Assembly (NCBI GenBank): GCA_036346355.1
Contig: CM070572.1
Span: 9,741,001-9,805,000 of the forward strand
Direction of reading: 5' to 3'
Length of the DNA stretch: 64,000 nt
Source of the DNA: Rhipidocladum racemiflorum
Taxonomy: Eukaryota > Streptophyta > Magnoliopsida > Poales > Poaceae
The notes beneath the pieces are model-generated. The model was not told the DNA's origin. It made no database searches and saw only the letters and a list, made by a program, of their open reading frames with translations. Positions within the stretch are counted from its first letter, which is position 1. Each line of letters begins with the position of its first letter. Below are positions 48,081 to 57,066 of the stretch, in pieces. The position numbers and the translations under genes are program-made.

Positions 48081-48358
48081 ATGTCTGTTTGTTTAGTATA
48101 GATTTTTTTTTGGCTTATAGCTTAAAGCTAGTTTATTGGTTTAAGTGGTTTAAAGACAATCCGATTTTATACGTGGTATAGATGATTAATTTAATCCTAT
48201 TTTTTTTATATTAGTCTAAAATCAACCCCCAATAAAAAATACATCTCCGATGATTTTTAGCTATTAGTTATAAAGAGGTTAAAGAATCATTCTTTTGTTT
48301 AGACGTTGAATTTTAATTTTTTAAATTGGGAAAAAAATAACCAAACAAATAGAACCAT
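48081..48358. repeat. Possible MITE with ATGTCTGTTTGTTT ends
   Basis: The left end (TGTCTGTTTGTTTAG) and the inverted right end (GGTTCTATTTGTTTGG) agree over about 14 of 17 positions, each followed by a run of T. The TSD is not clear. Confidence 0.42.
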
Positions 48359-48402
48359 AGGCATAGTACTCCCCGAGCTTAGCACTCCCAGTATATGGAG
48401 TA

Positions 48403-48654
48403 CAGGGTTATAAATCTCGTTTTCAAAAAAAATTCGGATGTGCCCGAAATCCGAAATCTCGGCGAGATTTCGGAAATTCAAATCAAATTCGGACGGAATC
48501 TAAAATTCAAATTTAAAATCCAATTTTTTTTTTCTACCGGGAAATCCGAGATTTCGGTCGAAATCACCGAGATTTCAGTCCGGTTTGAACCGACAAAAAA
48601 ATGGTAAAAAAAACATCAAAAAAATCTGAAATTTTTTTCGGTTTGGATCCTTGA
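48403..48654. repeat. hAT-like MITE, CAGGGTTCA family, copy 5, perfect TSD
   Basis: The left end is CAGGGTTATAAATCTCG; the right end, inverted, TCAAGGATCCAAACCG. ATGGAGTA is exactly duplicated at 48395-48402 and 48655-48662. The interior is built of GAAATCTCGG and CGAGATTTCGG motifs. Confidence 0.85.
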
Positions 48655-49038
48655 ATGGAGTATTGCTATTACAATTTCGAATTTGAATTCACTGCATGGA
48701 TTCAGCCATCTTTATAGCACCGTCTGTTGCAACAAAAAACAGATAAGAAGATGAATATTAGCTAATGCATTATGTGCATCGCTTCGTGCTGCCGTGCAAC
48801 AACGTGTTGCCTTGCCGTGCCACAAGTCCACAACGCGCGGAGCAGAGAGTTGACCACGCGTGCCACCCAACTTACGCTGCGTAAATGTCTCCGGGCCCAC
48901 GCTGTCAGCCTCTGCACCCCAGCACCTTTTATTTTAAGCATGCAATGCAATTGCAAAGCCTCCTCCACCGACTTGGCCTTCTCCTCCTCCTCCCTTCTCA
49001 CAATCTCATCTCTCCATCTGCGTCAACCGCCCGTGGCC

Positions 49039-49416
49039 ATGGATCCTCCCGGGAAGGCGGCAGTCGTGGCCGCGAAGGAGCCGCCGTCGCCCGGGAAGGC
49101 GGGGAAGCCGACAACGCTGCTCGACGTGTACGAGGTGGAGTGGATCACGCGGGAGCTGGAGAGGCTCCTCGTCAGGGAGAGCGGCGGGGTCGACGCCAGT
49201 GCGCGCGAGGACGGGAACCACCACCGCCGGAAGAGGGCCAAGGTGAGCCCATCCCCGACGAAGCCGCCCGCCAAGAAGAGCGGCTTCCTGACCGAGCTCC
49301 TGGGTAGGCACGCCGTCTCGATATGCGGTGATGATACCGTGGACGGCGCCGCAGTCGGGGTCAGCGGCCGCCTCCGGCGAGGCCGAGGCAGCTTCCGGGA
49401 GGTGGAGAAGGTCTAG
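49039..49416 (+). CDS. Small plant protein of unknown function, 125 aa, single exon
   Basis: ATG at 49039 in a good context (GGCCATGGA); stop at 49414-49416. The protein starts MDPPGKAAVV; an acidic/hydrophobic segment LLDVYEVEWITRELERLLV (about residues 32-50) is followed by a basic stretch HHRRKRAKV that may be a nuclear localisation signal, then KKSGFLTELLGRHAVSICGD, and it ends RRGRGSFREVEKV. It has strong GC bias like the MACPF exons. No signal peptide or membrane helix. The arrangement recalls small uncharacterised plant proteins ending in a GRGSFREVE-like tail, but I cannot name a family. An upstream in-frame extension to 48772 exists; I prefer 49039 because coding-like composition begins there. 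It looks intact. Confidence 0.72.
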   Translation: MDPPGKAAVVAAKEPPSPGKAGKPTTLLDVYEVEWITRELERLLVRESGGVDASAREDGNHHRRKRAKVSPSPTKPPAKKSGFLTELLGRHAVSICGDDTVDGAAVGVSGRLRRGRGSFREVEKV

Positions 49417-49574
49417 ACTCCGGAGTGTTCAAGTACCGCGGATTAGTAAATTACGGTACAGTGCTCTGTATGGTGGGCGTAAATCTAGTTCTTCGTCAAT
49501 TGCTCTGCTTGGTTAGTGGAATATATATATACTGGAATTGCTAAACTTCATAATACACACACAAACATACATAG

Positions 49575-50052
49575 GAAAGTGATTTTATACCATAGGAGTG
49601 TGTACTTCTACTCTCACTACCGCTTAAATGATATTATTATACCTCTTTATCCTTTACTATATATATATAGTGAGAGAGAGAGAGATGAAGCTTTTTTCGT
49701 ATTCGTGGAATACGTACTCTCGTCTCTAGTATACCACTTAAACGAATGTGTCATTCTCCTTTATCACTTTCGGTATACTCCAATAATAATTCTAAGATAC
49801 TACAATACGACATTGTTGAAAAAAATTTATCGGAACCATTTATTTTTTGCTATATACCCTTTTCCATATGTAAAATGAGTATATAAACAAATTATACTAT
49901 AAAGGGTGTACTTTGATGAAATTTTTCGTGGAACTCACTTTGGAGTATAATCAGTATTATAGTATACTCAAAAGGATAAAAAGGTATAGCAACATCATTT
50001 AAGCGGTATACTGAGAGTGAGTGCGTACTCCCAGGGGCATGGAACCATTTTC
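49575..50052. repeat. Long-TIR element A
   Basis: The left end (GAAAGTGATTTTATACCATA, then GGAGTGTGTAC, CTCACTACCGCTTAAATGAT) and the inverted right end (GAAAATGGTTCCATGCC, then GGGAGTACGCAC, CAGTATACCGCTTAAATGAT) agree over about 70 bp. No coding capacity and no clear TSD. Related to element B at 51123. Confidence 0.65.
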
Positions 50053-50054
50053 AT

Positions 50055-50107
50055 GCATGCATGCATACATACATACATACATACATACATACATACATAC
50101 ATACATA
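50055..50107. repeat. (CATA)n microsatellite
   Basis: Short GCAT repeat followed by about ten CATA units directly beside element A. Confidence 0.95.
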
Positions 50108-50394
50108 GCTACTGCGTTTACACGCAAATTAAGCTATTCTGCGCGCTGCCGAAAGATACAATGAATCGGTTAGCAACATACGGCCCAAAACTACCATGTT
50201 CCGCAAGACTGTTGGGAAAAAAGTCACAAATCTCGTAATATTCGAAAAAATTTACCTGTGTTCAACGTAACTTATGTTTGTTAGATTATGATTGTTTAAT
50301 TAACTGTCTCTATCATACAGTATAACTACCACAACTCATATTTTTTACTATGTTAGAAATAACTCATGTACAGGACTCGGTCAGTGGCTAATAA

Positions 50395-50960
50395 GCGTTG
50401 CATAAATAAAATTTTACTACTAAATGAATATCAATTTACTACTGAAATTAGAATAGTGGTCAACTAATTAGTAATGCATTTACATATTGTACACGAATAT
50501 GCTTTCTTTCTTTCTTTTAGCCATAACATTTTATTCACAGCTCCGATTGGCGAACAAATTTCACTAGTAGATTACTGACGACGAGAAGAACGATATAATA
50601 TAAGTCTCGCTAATAAACATCGCATTAGTCAAAATTTACAACCAAATGAACATTAATTTACTACTAAAACGCATTACTACTGAAATCAGAACAGTGGCCA
50701 AATAACTAGTAATGCATTTACTAGTTTATACACGAATATATTTTTTTCCCTTCTTTTAGCCATAACTTTTTATTCACAGCTCCGATTAACGAACGAATTT
50801 CACTAGTAAATTATTGACGGCGAGTAAATCAAATTTTACTACTGAATAAATATCATTTTACTACTATATAAACATCAATTTACTACTAAAACGCATTAAT
50901 ACTAAAATCAAAACCGTGGCCAACTAACTAATAACGTGTTTACTAGTTTGTACATGAATC
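50395..50960. repeat. Tandem repeat of about 240 bp, 2-3 copies
   Basis: AGCCATAAC...TTTATTCACAGCTCCGATT occurs at 50519 and 50759 (period 240). The preceding ATCAATTTACTACTGAAAT-like DNA and following AATTTCACTAGTA also recur. A third partial copy starts near 50860. Confidence 0.78.
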
Positions 50961-51275
50961 AGTTTGACAGTGCAAGTAATAAATGGTTCGTGCACTCATG
51001 CGCAAGTAATAAATACGGGTAATTCGGCTTATTTGAACTGCGTAAACTAGCTAACGTGTAGAATATACTATTCTACATAGAGCTAAAGGATAATAGCATG
51101 CGCGCGCACACATATACATACAGGAAAATGGTTCCATACCCCTAGGAGTACATACTCTCACTCTCAATATACCGCTTAAATGATGTTATTATACATCTTT
51201 ATTCTTTTGAGTATACTCTAATACTGATTAAAAATTTCATCAAAGTCTACACTTTATAACATAATTTGTTTATAT

Positions 51276-51460
51276 TCTCTTTTTATATATGGAAAAGGGT
51301 ATATAGCAAAAAAAGGGCTACGGTGAATTCTTTTTATATATGGAAAGGGTATATAGCAAAAAAAAGGGCTACGGTGAATTCTTTTTATATATGGAAAGGG
51401 TATATAGAAAAAAAGGGCTCCGATGAATTCTTTTTATATATGGAAAAGGGTATACTCTTT
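51276..51460. repeat. Four tandem copies of a ~50-bp unit
   Basis: TTTTTATATATGGAAA recurs at about 51280, 51331, 51382 and 51431, each with GGGTATATAG, AAAAAAGGGCT and CGGTGAATTC. The apparent protein repeat on the + strand here comes only from this DNA repeat. Confidence 0.9.
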
Positions 51461-51601
51461 AATAATGTCGCATTGTAGTATCTTAGAATTATTATTGGAG
51501 CACACTGATAGTGATAAAAAGAGTATAACACATTCGTTTAAACGATATACTAGATGTGGGAATATATACTTTCAGGAGTACGAAAAAGACTATATACTTG
51601 A

Positions 51602-51715
51602 TTAGGAAGTTATTTTTAACCAAATAGATGTAGGGAGTACATACACCTGAGAGTACAAAACGGGCTCAGGTGTATGTACTCCTTACCTTTATTTGGTTAA
51701 AAAACACTTTTCTAA
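51602..51715. repeat. Fold-back (near-palindromic) element
   Basis: Two arms of about 50 bp (TTAGGAAGTTATTTTTAACC ... ACATACACCTGA and its inverted copy) are separated by about 14 bp; it begins and ends at TTA/TAA. Confidence 0.78.
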
Positions 51716-51831
51716 TAAAGAGGAATCAATTAATAACTTTCAATTATAGAATATGCTTCCACCTATATAACATCAGTCTATATACAGGAAAGTAGAGAGT
51801 ACATACTCCCAAGAGTATTGAACCATTTTCC

Positions 51832-52491
51832 TTTAATGTTTTTGATGAATTGCTTTGCTAATCGATACGTCCCGTGGTTCATACGCATGCTCGTGGGATA
51901 CAGTTTGTTCTTCTATGTCTGTGACCATTGTTGAAGTACTTCTATGTCAGTGATCGTAAGTTCGTAACTGGTAGGTTCTTAAGCGTGTTAGTTTTGGTGT
52001 GGACTACGCAGAAAGTTCATCTGCTAGGTGACTTCCATCTAACTCTACTACTGTTTGTTGGTTGAGTGGTGTGAAACGGGAAAGATTGATGTGGATCTGT
52101 CGTAATTATAGCTGTGACCGTTCTTTTCTTCTTCTTCTTTTTTTGAAGAATATCGTTCGCATTTGGTGAGTCCGAAATGATTGCTTGCCATAAACCTCTT
52201 CCACGAACTTCGACGACTACCCCTGCTGCAAAGCAAACACTTAAATGGCTAGCAAGTTCCCAAGAAGCATGAATTGAGTGCTGGCTGCTAAGATGTCAAT
52301 TTTGATTGTTGCCGGTGGTGCAAGTACGGTTCGCATTCGGATCACAACAACATGAGACTAACCTCTACAGAACTTGGTTGATCCGTCCAATTTCCAAAGA
52401 GCCAAAAGAGAAGAGAACAGAGGAACGGCTGAAAGAACCAGCCGTGCTATTTGGAAAGGGGTTCCTTCTCCATACTCCATAGGCCAGAGCA
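51832..52491. other. No gene recognised
   Basis: Unremarkable DNA; a CTT-rich tract at 52120-52145. Short open frames on both strands show no known domain. Confidence 0.4.
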
Positions 52492-52499
52492 GGGTTCAC

Positions 52500-52831
52500 A
52501 AAACCGGTCGGTTTTTTGTTGATTTTGGTGAAAATTGGTTGTTTCGAGCTGGTTTGAAACCTTAAACCGATTCAATTTAAAAAGAATTTTAAAAATCAGA
52601 AAAATTATGCGACGTAAACCGGTCAAAAATCGCTCAAAAAATCGGCCACTCAAAAGGTTCAACTCGTCGATCGGTTTTTCAACAAACCGATCAGTTTTCA
52701 TTTTTTTGAATTTTTTTCAAAGGCTCGGTTTCGAAACTCTTCTGTTATTGACAATTTTCGCTCGATTTTCATGGTAAGCCGGTACTGTCGGGACCTCAAT
52801 TTTCAATTCGAAAACGGTTTGATTAACTCTG
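52500..52831. repeat. hAT-like MITE, CAGGGTTCA family, copy 6, perfect TSD
   Basis: Ends CAGGGTTCACAAAACCGG and, inverted, CAGAGTTAATCAAACCG. GGCCAGAG is exactly duplicated at 52492-52499 and 52832-52839. The interior is made of AAACCGGTC and AACCGATC motifs. A further motif-rich stretch starting CATGGTTCAAAATCTCG (52846 to about 53010) may be a seventh, broken copy. Confidence 0.88.
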
Positions 52832-53292
52832 GGCCAGAGGCGAACATGGTTCAAAATCTCGCTTAAAATTTTATCTTTCGGTTGGGATTGAGATTCCAAA
52901 TCTCGACGGAACAATTTTTTTTTGAAAGTTTTCAAATTGCTATAGTAATTTTGAAATTTTTTGATAAAAGTTTGCGTATTTAGACCGATTTTTACAATTT
53001 TAAAACCGAAGTCGGTCCACTGCAGGCCTCCCCTCTTTCCACCCCTTACCTTAACCCTAATTCTAACTTTCCTCTCGGCCAGCCTCCCCTCTTTCCTCAC
53101 AGAATGGCCAAGCCCCACCGAAACGCGCAGAAGCCTCACCACATCCGCAAGTTAATTTAGCCCGGCCCAAATCCAAACGAAGCACATCGAAGGGCGGAGA
53201 CTAGGGACGTGTAGAGTCGGCGAAGCACTAGAGACAAGAGAGAGTAGAGAAACTCAATAGTCGTACAGGCAGGCGCGCACGGAACTCCCAAA

Positions 53293-53816
53293 ATGGAGGC
53301 GGCCGGCTCGTCACCGTCGCCGGAGCAGCCGCTGCTCCGGACACCGGCTGTCCGCGCAGGCGCGGGGTCCGTGAGCCAGGCTTCTCCTACTCATCCGCCA
53401 GTTGCGGCGAGGCCGAGCCGCGCGGCGGCGTTCATCGGGCGCGCGGCGGGGCGGCGTGGGCCGTCCATGCTGGAGAGGAGGCGCTGCAGCTGGAGAGGAG
53501 GCGCGCCTACTGGACCCACTCCCGCCCCGTCGTTGCGCTCGACATCGCCTGGAACGTCGCCTTCGCCGCCGCCGCCGCGGCCGTGCTCGCGGCCTCCACG
53601 GCGGAGAGGCCTGTCATGCCGCTCCGCCTGTGGCTCGTCGGGTACGCCCTGCAGTGCCTGTTACACGTCGCCCTCGTCTGCTCCGACGCCCGCCGCCGCC
53701 CCGCCGGTGCTCGTAGCTCCGACATGGAGTCCGCCGCCGCCGACGCCGAGGACACTGGGTCCGACAACTTAGACAGCGACGACGACGACGAGGAGGCGAT
53801 GGAACAGAGGAGCAGG
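53293..53816 (+). pseudogene. RING-type E3 ubiquitin ligase (At4g11680/At1g12760-like), first exon with frameshift
   Basis: From the ATG at 53293 the frame reads MEAAGSSPSPEQPLLRTP ... FIGRAAGRRGPSML, then the family sequence continues in another frame from about 53480: EALQLERRRAYWTHSRPVV, ALDIAWNVAFAAAAAAVLAA (first membrane helix), MPLRLWLVGYALQCLLHVAL (second helix) and an acidic tail SDNLDSDDDDEEAMEQRSR. A loss of about two bases (equivalent) near 53475-53485 breaks the frame. The exon ends at a good donor, AGCAG|GTAGCC, at 53816/53817. Later exons, including the RING-H2 domain, are not in the window: a Tat retrotransposon begins 143 bp downstream, in what would be intron 1. I call it a probable pseudogene; a sequencing error in an otherwise live gene with the element in its intron is the alternative. 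Confidence 0.72.
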
Positions 53817-53959
53817 TAGCCCAAAAAGGAAATCCCCCAAATTTCGTCGGGTTTTGCTGTGTGGTGGAAGTGGGATTGGGGTTTGTGCTATGAGCTTAAC
53901 TCGAAATCACGCTTGTGTCTGTGATGAATCACTAACTGTTTGCACCAAAATTCGATGCG

Positions 53960-54552
53960 TGTTGGAATCGGTCTAAGACAGAGAAGATGTGGAAAAGAAA
54001 TCGGTAAACAAATCAGAGAAGGAAACCGTTTCTAAAAGGGAAGGAAATCAGATAAGAGGCCGATACGGATAAAAGCACCGTATCCGTACACAACTCGGAT
54101 CGGTCAGACGTGTTATAAAAGGAGGAGGGCGTCAAGCACAACAAGGACACAATAAAATCCAACAACACACATCTACTTTTTACAAGCTTTTCTTTTACAT
54201 TGTTTTAGCCTCATAGATCTCTCTGCAAGTCGACGGAATCAACATAGTTGCGCATCGCCGATTGTTGATTTTAGCCGATTTCACCCAGGTTTGATTTGCT
54301 TCGTTTTGTTGCGCATCGCCTTCCCGAAGCCGATTTTACCTTGTATCCGGATCAATCAGAATCGGTTGATCTAGTTATCTCCTAATCGGTTCTTGCCTAC
54401 TAGCGAAAAGCCGATAGATCCTTGTTTATCGGCCGGTCAAATTACAAATTCTACCTTGTCGATTTCAGGTCAAATCGACCGCACGCTCTGCAAACCGGTG
54501 TTTGTCTTGTGTGTTCGAGGCCTAAAACCCCTTCACGCTTTTGGCGCGAACA
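53960..54552 (+). repeat. 5' LTR of the second Tat element
   Basis: 593 bp, TG...CA ends. It contains a TATA box (54114-54120) and no hairpin array, unlike the LTR of the first element. The PBS-like stretch TTTTGGGCACGCCGGTGGGA follows two to three bases later. Confidence 0.82.
54114..54120 (+). promoter_or_regulatory. LTR TATA box
   Basis: TATAAAA followed by GGAGGAGGGCG about 155 bp into the LTR, the expected place for the element's promoter. Confidence 0.6.
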
Positions 54553-54583
54553 TATTTTGGGCACGCCGGTGGGACCCAAAAGA

Positions 54584-56316
54584 ATGTCGCCAACCGACAA
54601 GCCCGCAAATACCGCCGATATCAACACCGATGCCATAATCGCGCCTCGGATGGCCGATTTAACCCCTGAGCAACGGAAAGAAATCGAAGATCGAAGGCAG
54701 CTCTGGAGGAAATGATGCTACGATGCTTCGGAAAACACGCCGTGGCGTTACTCAAAAGATTGCACTCCCAAGCATCAATCCTATCGGAGATTCAACATCT
54801 GAATCGGTAAGCCGATACGCACCCGCTCAAGCTGATTTATCAAGTATGATCGAGCAATCTGTCCATCACGCATTGATTAACCAATCATCGGCTCTAGTAT
54901 CTACTTTAAAGCCGATGATAGAAAATAGTGTGAAAACAATTGCTCAAGAATTAGCTGCGTCTGGAAGCCTGCTAGATCCACCACAAACCATCCCTACGCA
55001 CTCCAAAGATATTCCATAGCACCCAACACCAACACAGTAAACGTGTCGGCTCAAGCACCTATCATGATGCCGGCTCAACCTACTGTTTTGAAACCAAGCA
55101 TACAGAGAGATGGGTTCACACACTACCATGGGCACACGGATGGAGCCAAGATAGGCGCATCAAATCAATCAAGTGCGCCCTCCAATAACATCGGGTTATC
55201 GGCTTATCAGCCGATCGAAATGGGACAGGTTCCACAGTCACGAGGGGCCACAACCATGAAACAAGCACCATATAGGGTGGTGCCATACGTCGAACCTTTC
55301 GCGCCCATACCCGATGCATTAGGTTTTAATCACAATTATGACGCAGCACCAAGACCTCCTGAGGTGCGAGTTGGACAAAGACCCGAGTTTGCACTCGGGG
55401 GGCAGGGCGCAAACAATGAGAATTGGCTGTGTCCGGCTGCACCACAAGCCGACAATGTTAATTGGGCAGAACAAATTGCCAATGTTTTGAGAGAACAGTT
55501 CGGTTTACAACCCGTAGGAGAGTGATCGGCTACAGGAAGCCGTACCCCGATTACATAGACCGAATGCCATACCCCCACAACTTTAGGATACCAGACTTTG
55601 CTAAATTCTCAGGGGATGATTCTATTACCACAATTGAGCATATCGGACGGTTCATGGCTCAATGTGGGGAGGCGGCACAGTCCGATGGGTTAAAAATTAG
55701 GTTGTTTCCTTTATCATTATCCGCACTTGCATTCACTTGGTTCACAAATCTACCACCTAATTCAGTTCATATATGGAACGATTTAGAAAGCCGATTCCAT
55801 GAGTACTTCTTTGGGAACTATGGAGCTTAGGATTTCGATCTTAGTTCAGTCCGGCGTATACTGGCGAATCGGTCTCTCGATTATATCAAGAGATTTCGGC
55901 GTCTTAATAGGTGCTACTGATGTAACATTACCCGACGATCAATTGGCCGACCTAGCGTTCCAAGGGTTAATCCCTCCATTAAAAGAAAAGTTGTCGTGCC
56001 AAGAATTCCCGACCTAGGCCACCTACTCCATCGCGTATCGGCACATGAGAGCCGGTATGCAGAAATCAAAGGGTTTAAAGATAGATTTAAACCAAACAGC
56101 AACGAAAAGGCCAAAATAAACATGATAGAATACAGTTCGAGCGATACCTCTGAGGACGAGGCAGAGGTAAACATAGCCGAGTGGGCCAAAGGTTCTAAAG
56201 CCACTCGTGATGCTCTCTACTTAAGCCGACAAAGAATAAGGCGGAAGTCAAGTACTCGTATGATGTGTCAAAGTGTGACAAGATATTTGATTTATTACTA
56301 CAAGAAAAACTCATAA
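54584..56316 (+). pseudogene. Second Tat element: gag (frameshifted)
   Basis: ATG at 54584 gives MSPTDKPANTADIN and ends at a stop at 54713-54715. The frame resumes from 54723 (ending at 55019), 55043 (ending at 55525) and 55462 (ending at 55830). The recognisable gag core is PHNFRIPDFAKFSGDD, EHIGRFMAQCGEA, LSALAFTWFTNLP and LESRFHEYFFGNYG, then DRFKPNSNEKAKINMIEYSS. At least four frame breaks. From 56317 to 57400 the DNA continues the gag-to-protease linker in broken frames. Confidence 0.85.
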
Positions 56317-57066
56317 GGTTACTGTAAGGGCACATCATACCATCGGCCGAGGAGATTAAAAGCGAAGGTATTGCAAATGGCATCATTCATTCTCCCATAA
56401 CACTAACGATTGCAATATTTTTCGACAACAGATTCAATCGGCCATCGCCGATGGTAGGCTAAAATTTGCGGAAGAATCGGCTATGCAGATAGATATGGGC
56501 CCTTTTCAGGTCAACATGGTTCAATGTTCACGGAAAGAAAAGAGGCCTGCGGAAGAGGATAAGCCGACTAAGGGAATTGTATCACGAGACGAGACAGTGC
56601 AGATCACTGTCGGTTCTATACAAATAAAAGCCGATAAAATGGACAAAACTCAAGAACGGTGAAACCAAGAGGGACTTAGAGGTCGGTAAATGGTATCGAG
56701 CTGAGAAGGCTCCAAGAAGAGCCGATTTCAAACCAAAGCCGACTTTCTCGCAACTCCTGGGGAAATATGAAAGGATAAGTCAAAGGTATAACCCTCCACA
56801 CCACCAGGGTTTTCATCGATCGTGACAAAGGAGGGACGAGCGTTGGCGACGGATGTGCCACATCGGCCGATTACAGAGGAAGAGAAACATCGGCAATGTC
56901 CTTTTTGGCAGTTTTGCTGGGAAAGAGGGATGACCTTACCAACAGTTGTATCTTGTCCTATGCAACACTCGTCTACATGTCGGCCAAACCAATCTGAAAA
57001 GACAAAGTTGTCCAGGCCGATACACGATCGCCCGTAAGTAAGGAGCGAAGGCCGATCTATGAAAGG

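Larger units (their letters stand above)
51123..51831. mobile_element. Long-TIR element B (relative of element A)
   Basis: The left end is GGAAAATGGTTCCATACC with TAGGAGTACATACTCTC; the right end, inverted, GGAAAATGGTTCAATACTC with GGGAGTATGTACTCTC. It shares the AATATACCGCTTAAATGAT subterminal block with element A. Inside are a 50-bp tandem repeat (51276-51460) and a nested fold-back (51602-51715). No transposase frame. The superfamily is not determined. Confidence 0.65.

Noticed and set aside
48772..49038. N-terminal extension of the small gene upstream of 49039
   Set aside because: Composition is not coding-like, Cys-rich chance peptide, and the ATG at 49039 has the better context and starts the GC-rich coding bias.
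51266..51478. A repeat protein with FYIWKGYIAKKRATVNS-like units
   Set aside because: It exists only because a ~50-bp DNA unit is tandemly repeated inside a non-coding TIR element; the period is not kept in frame-preserving form throughout.
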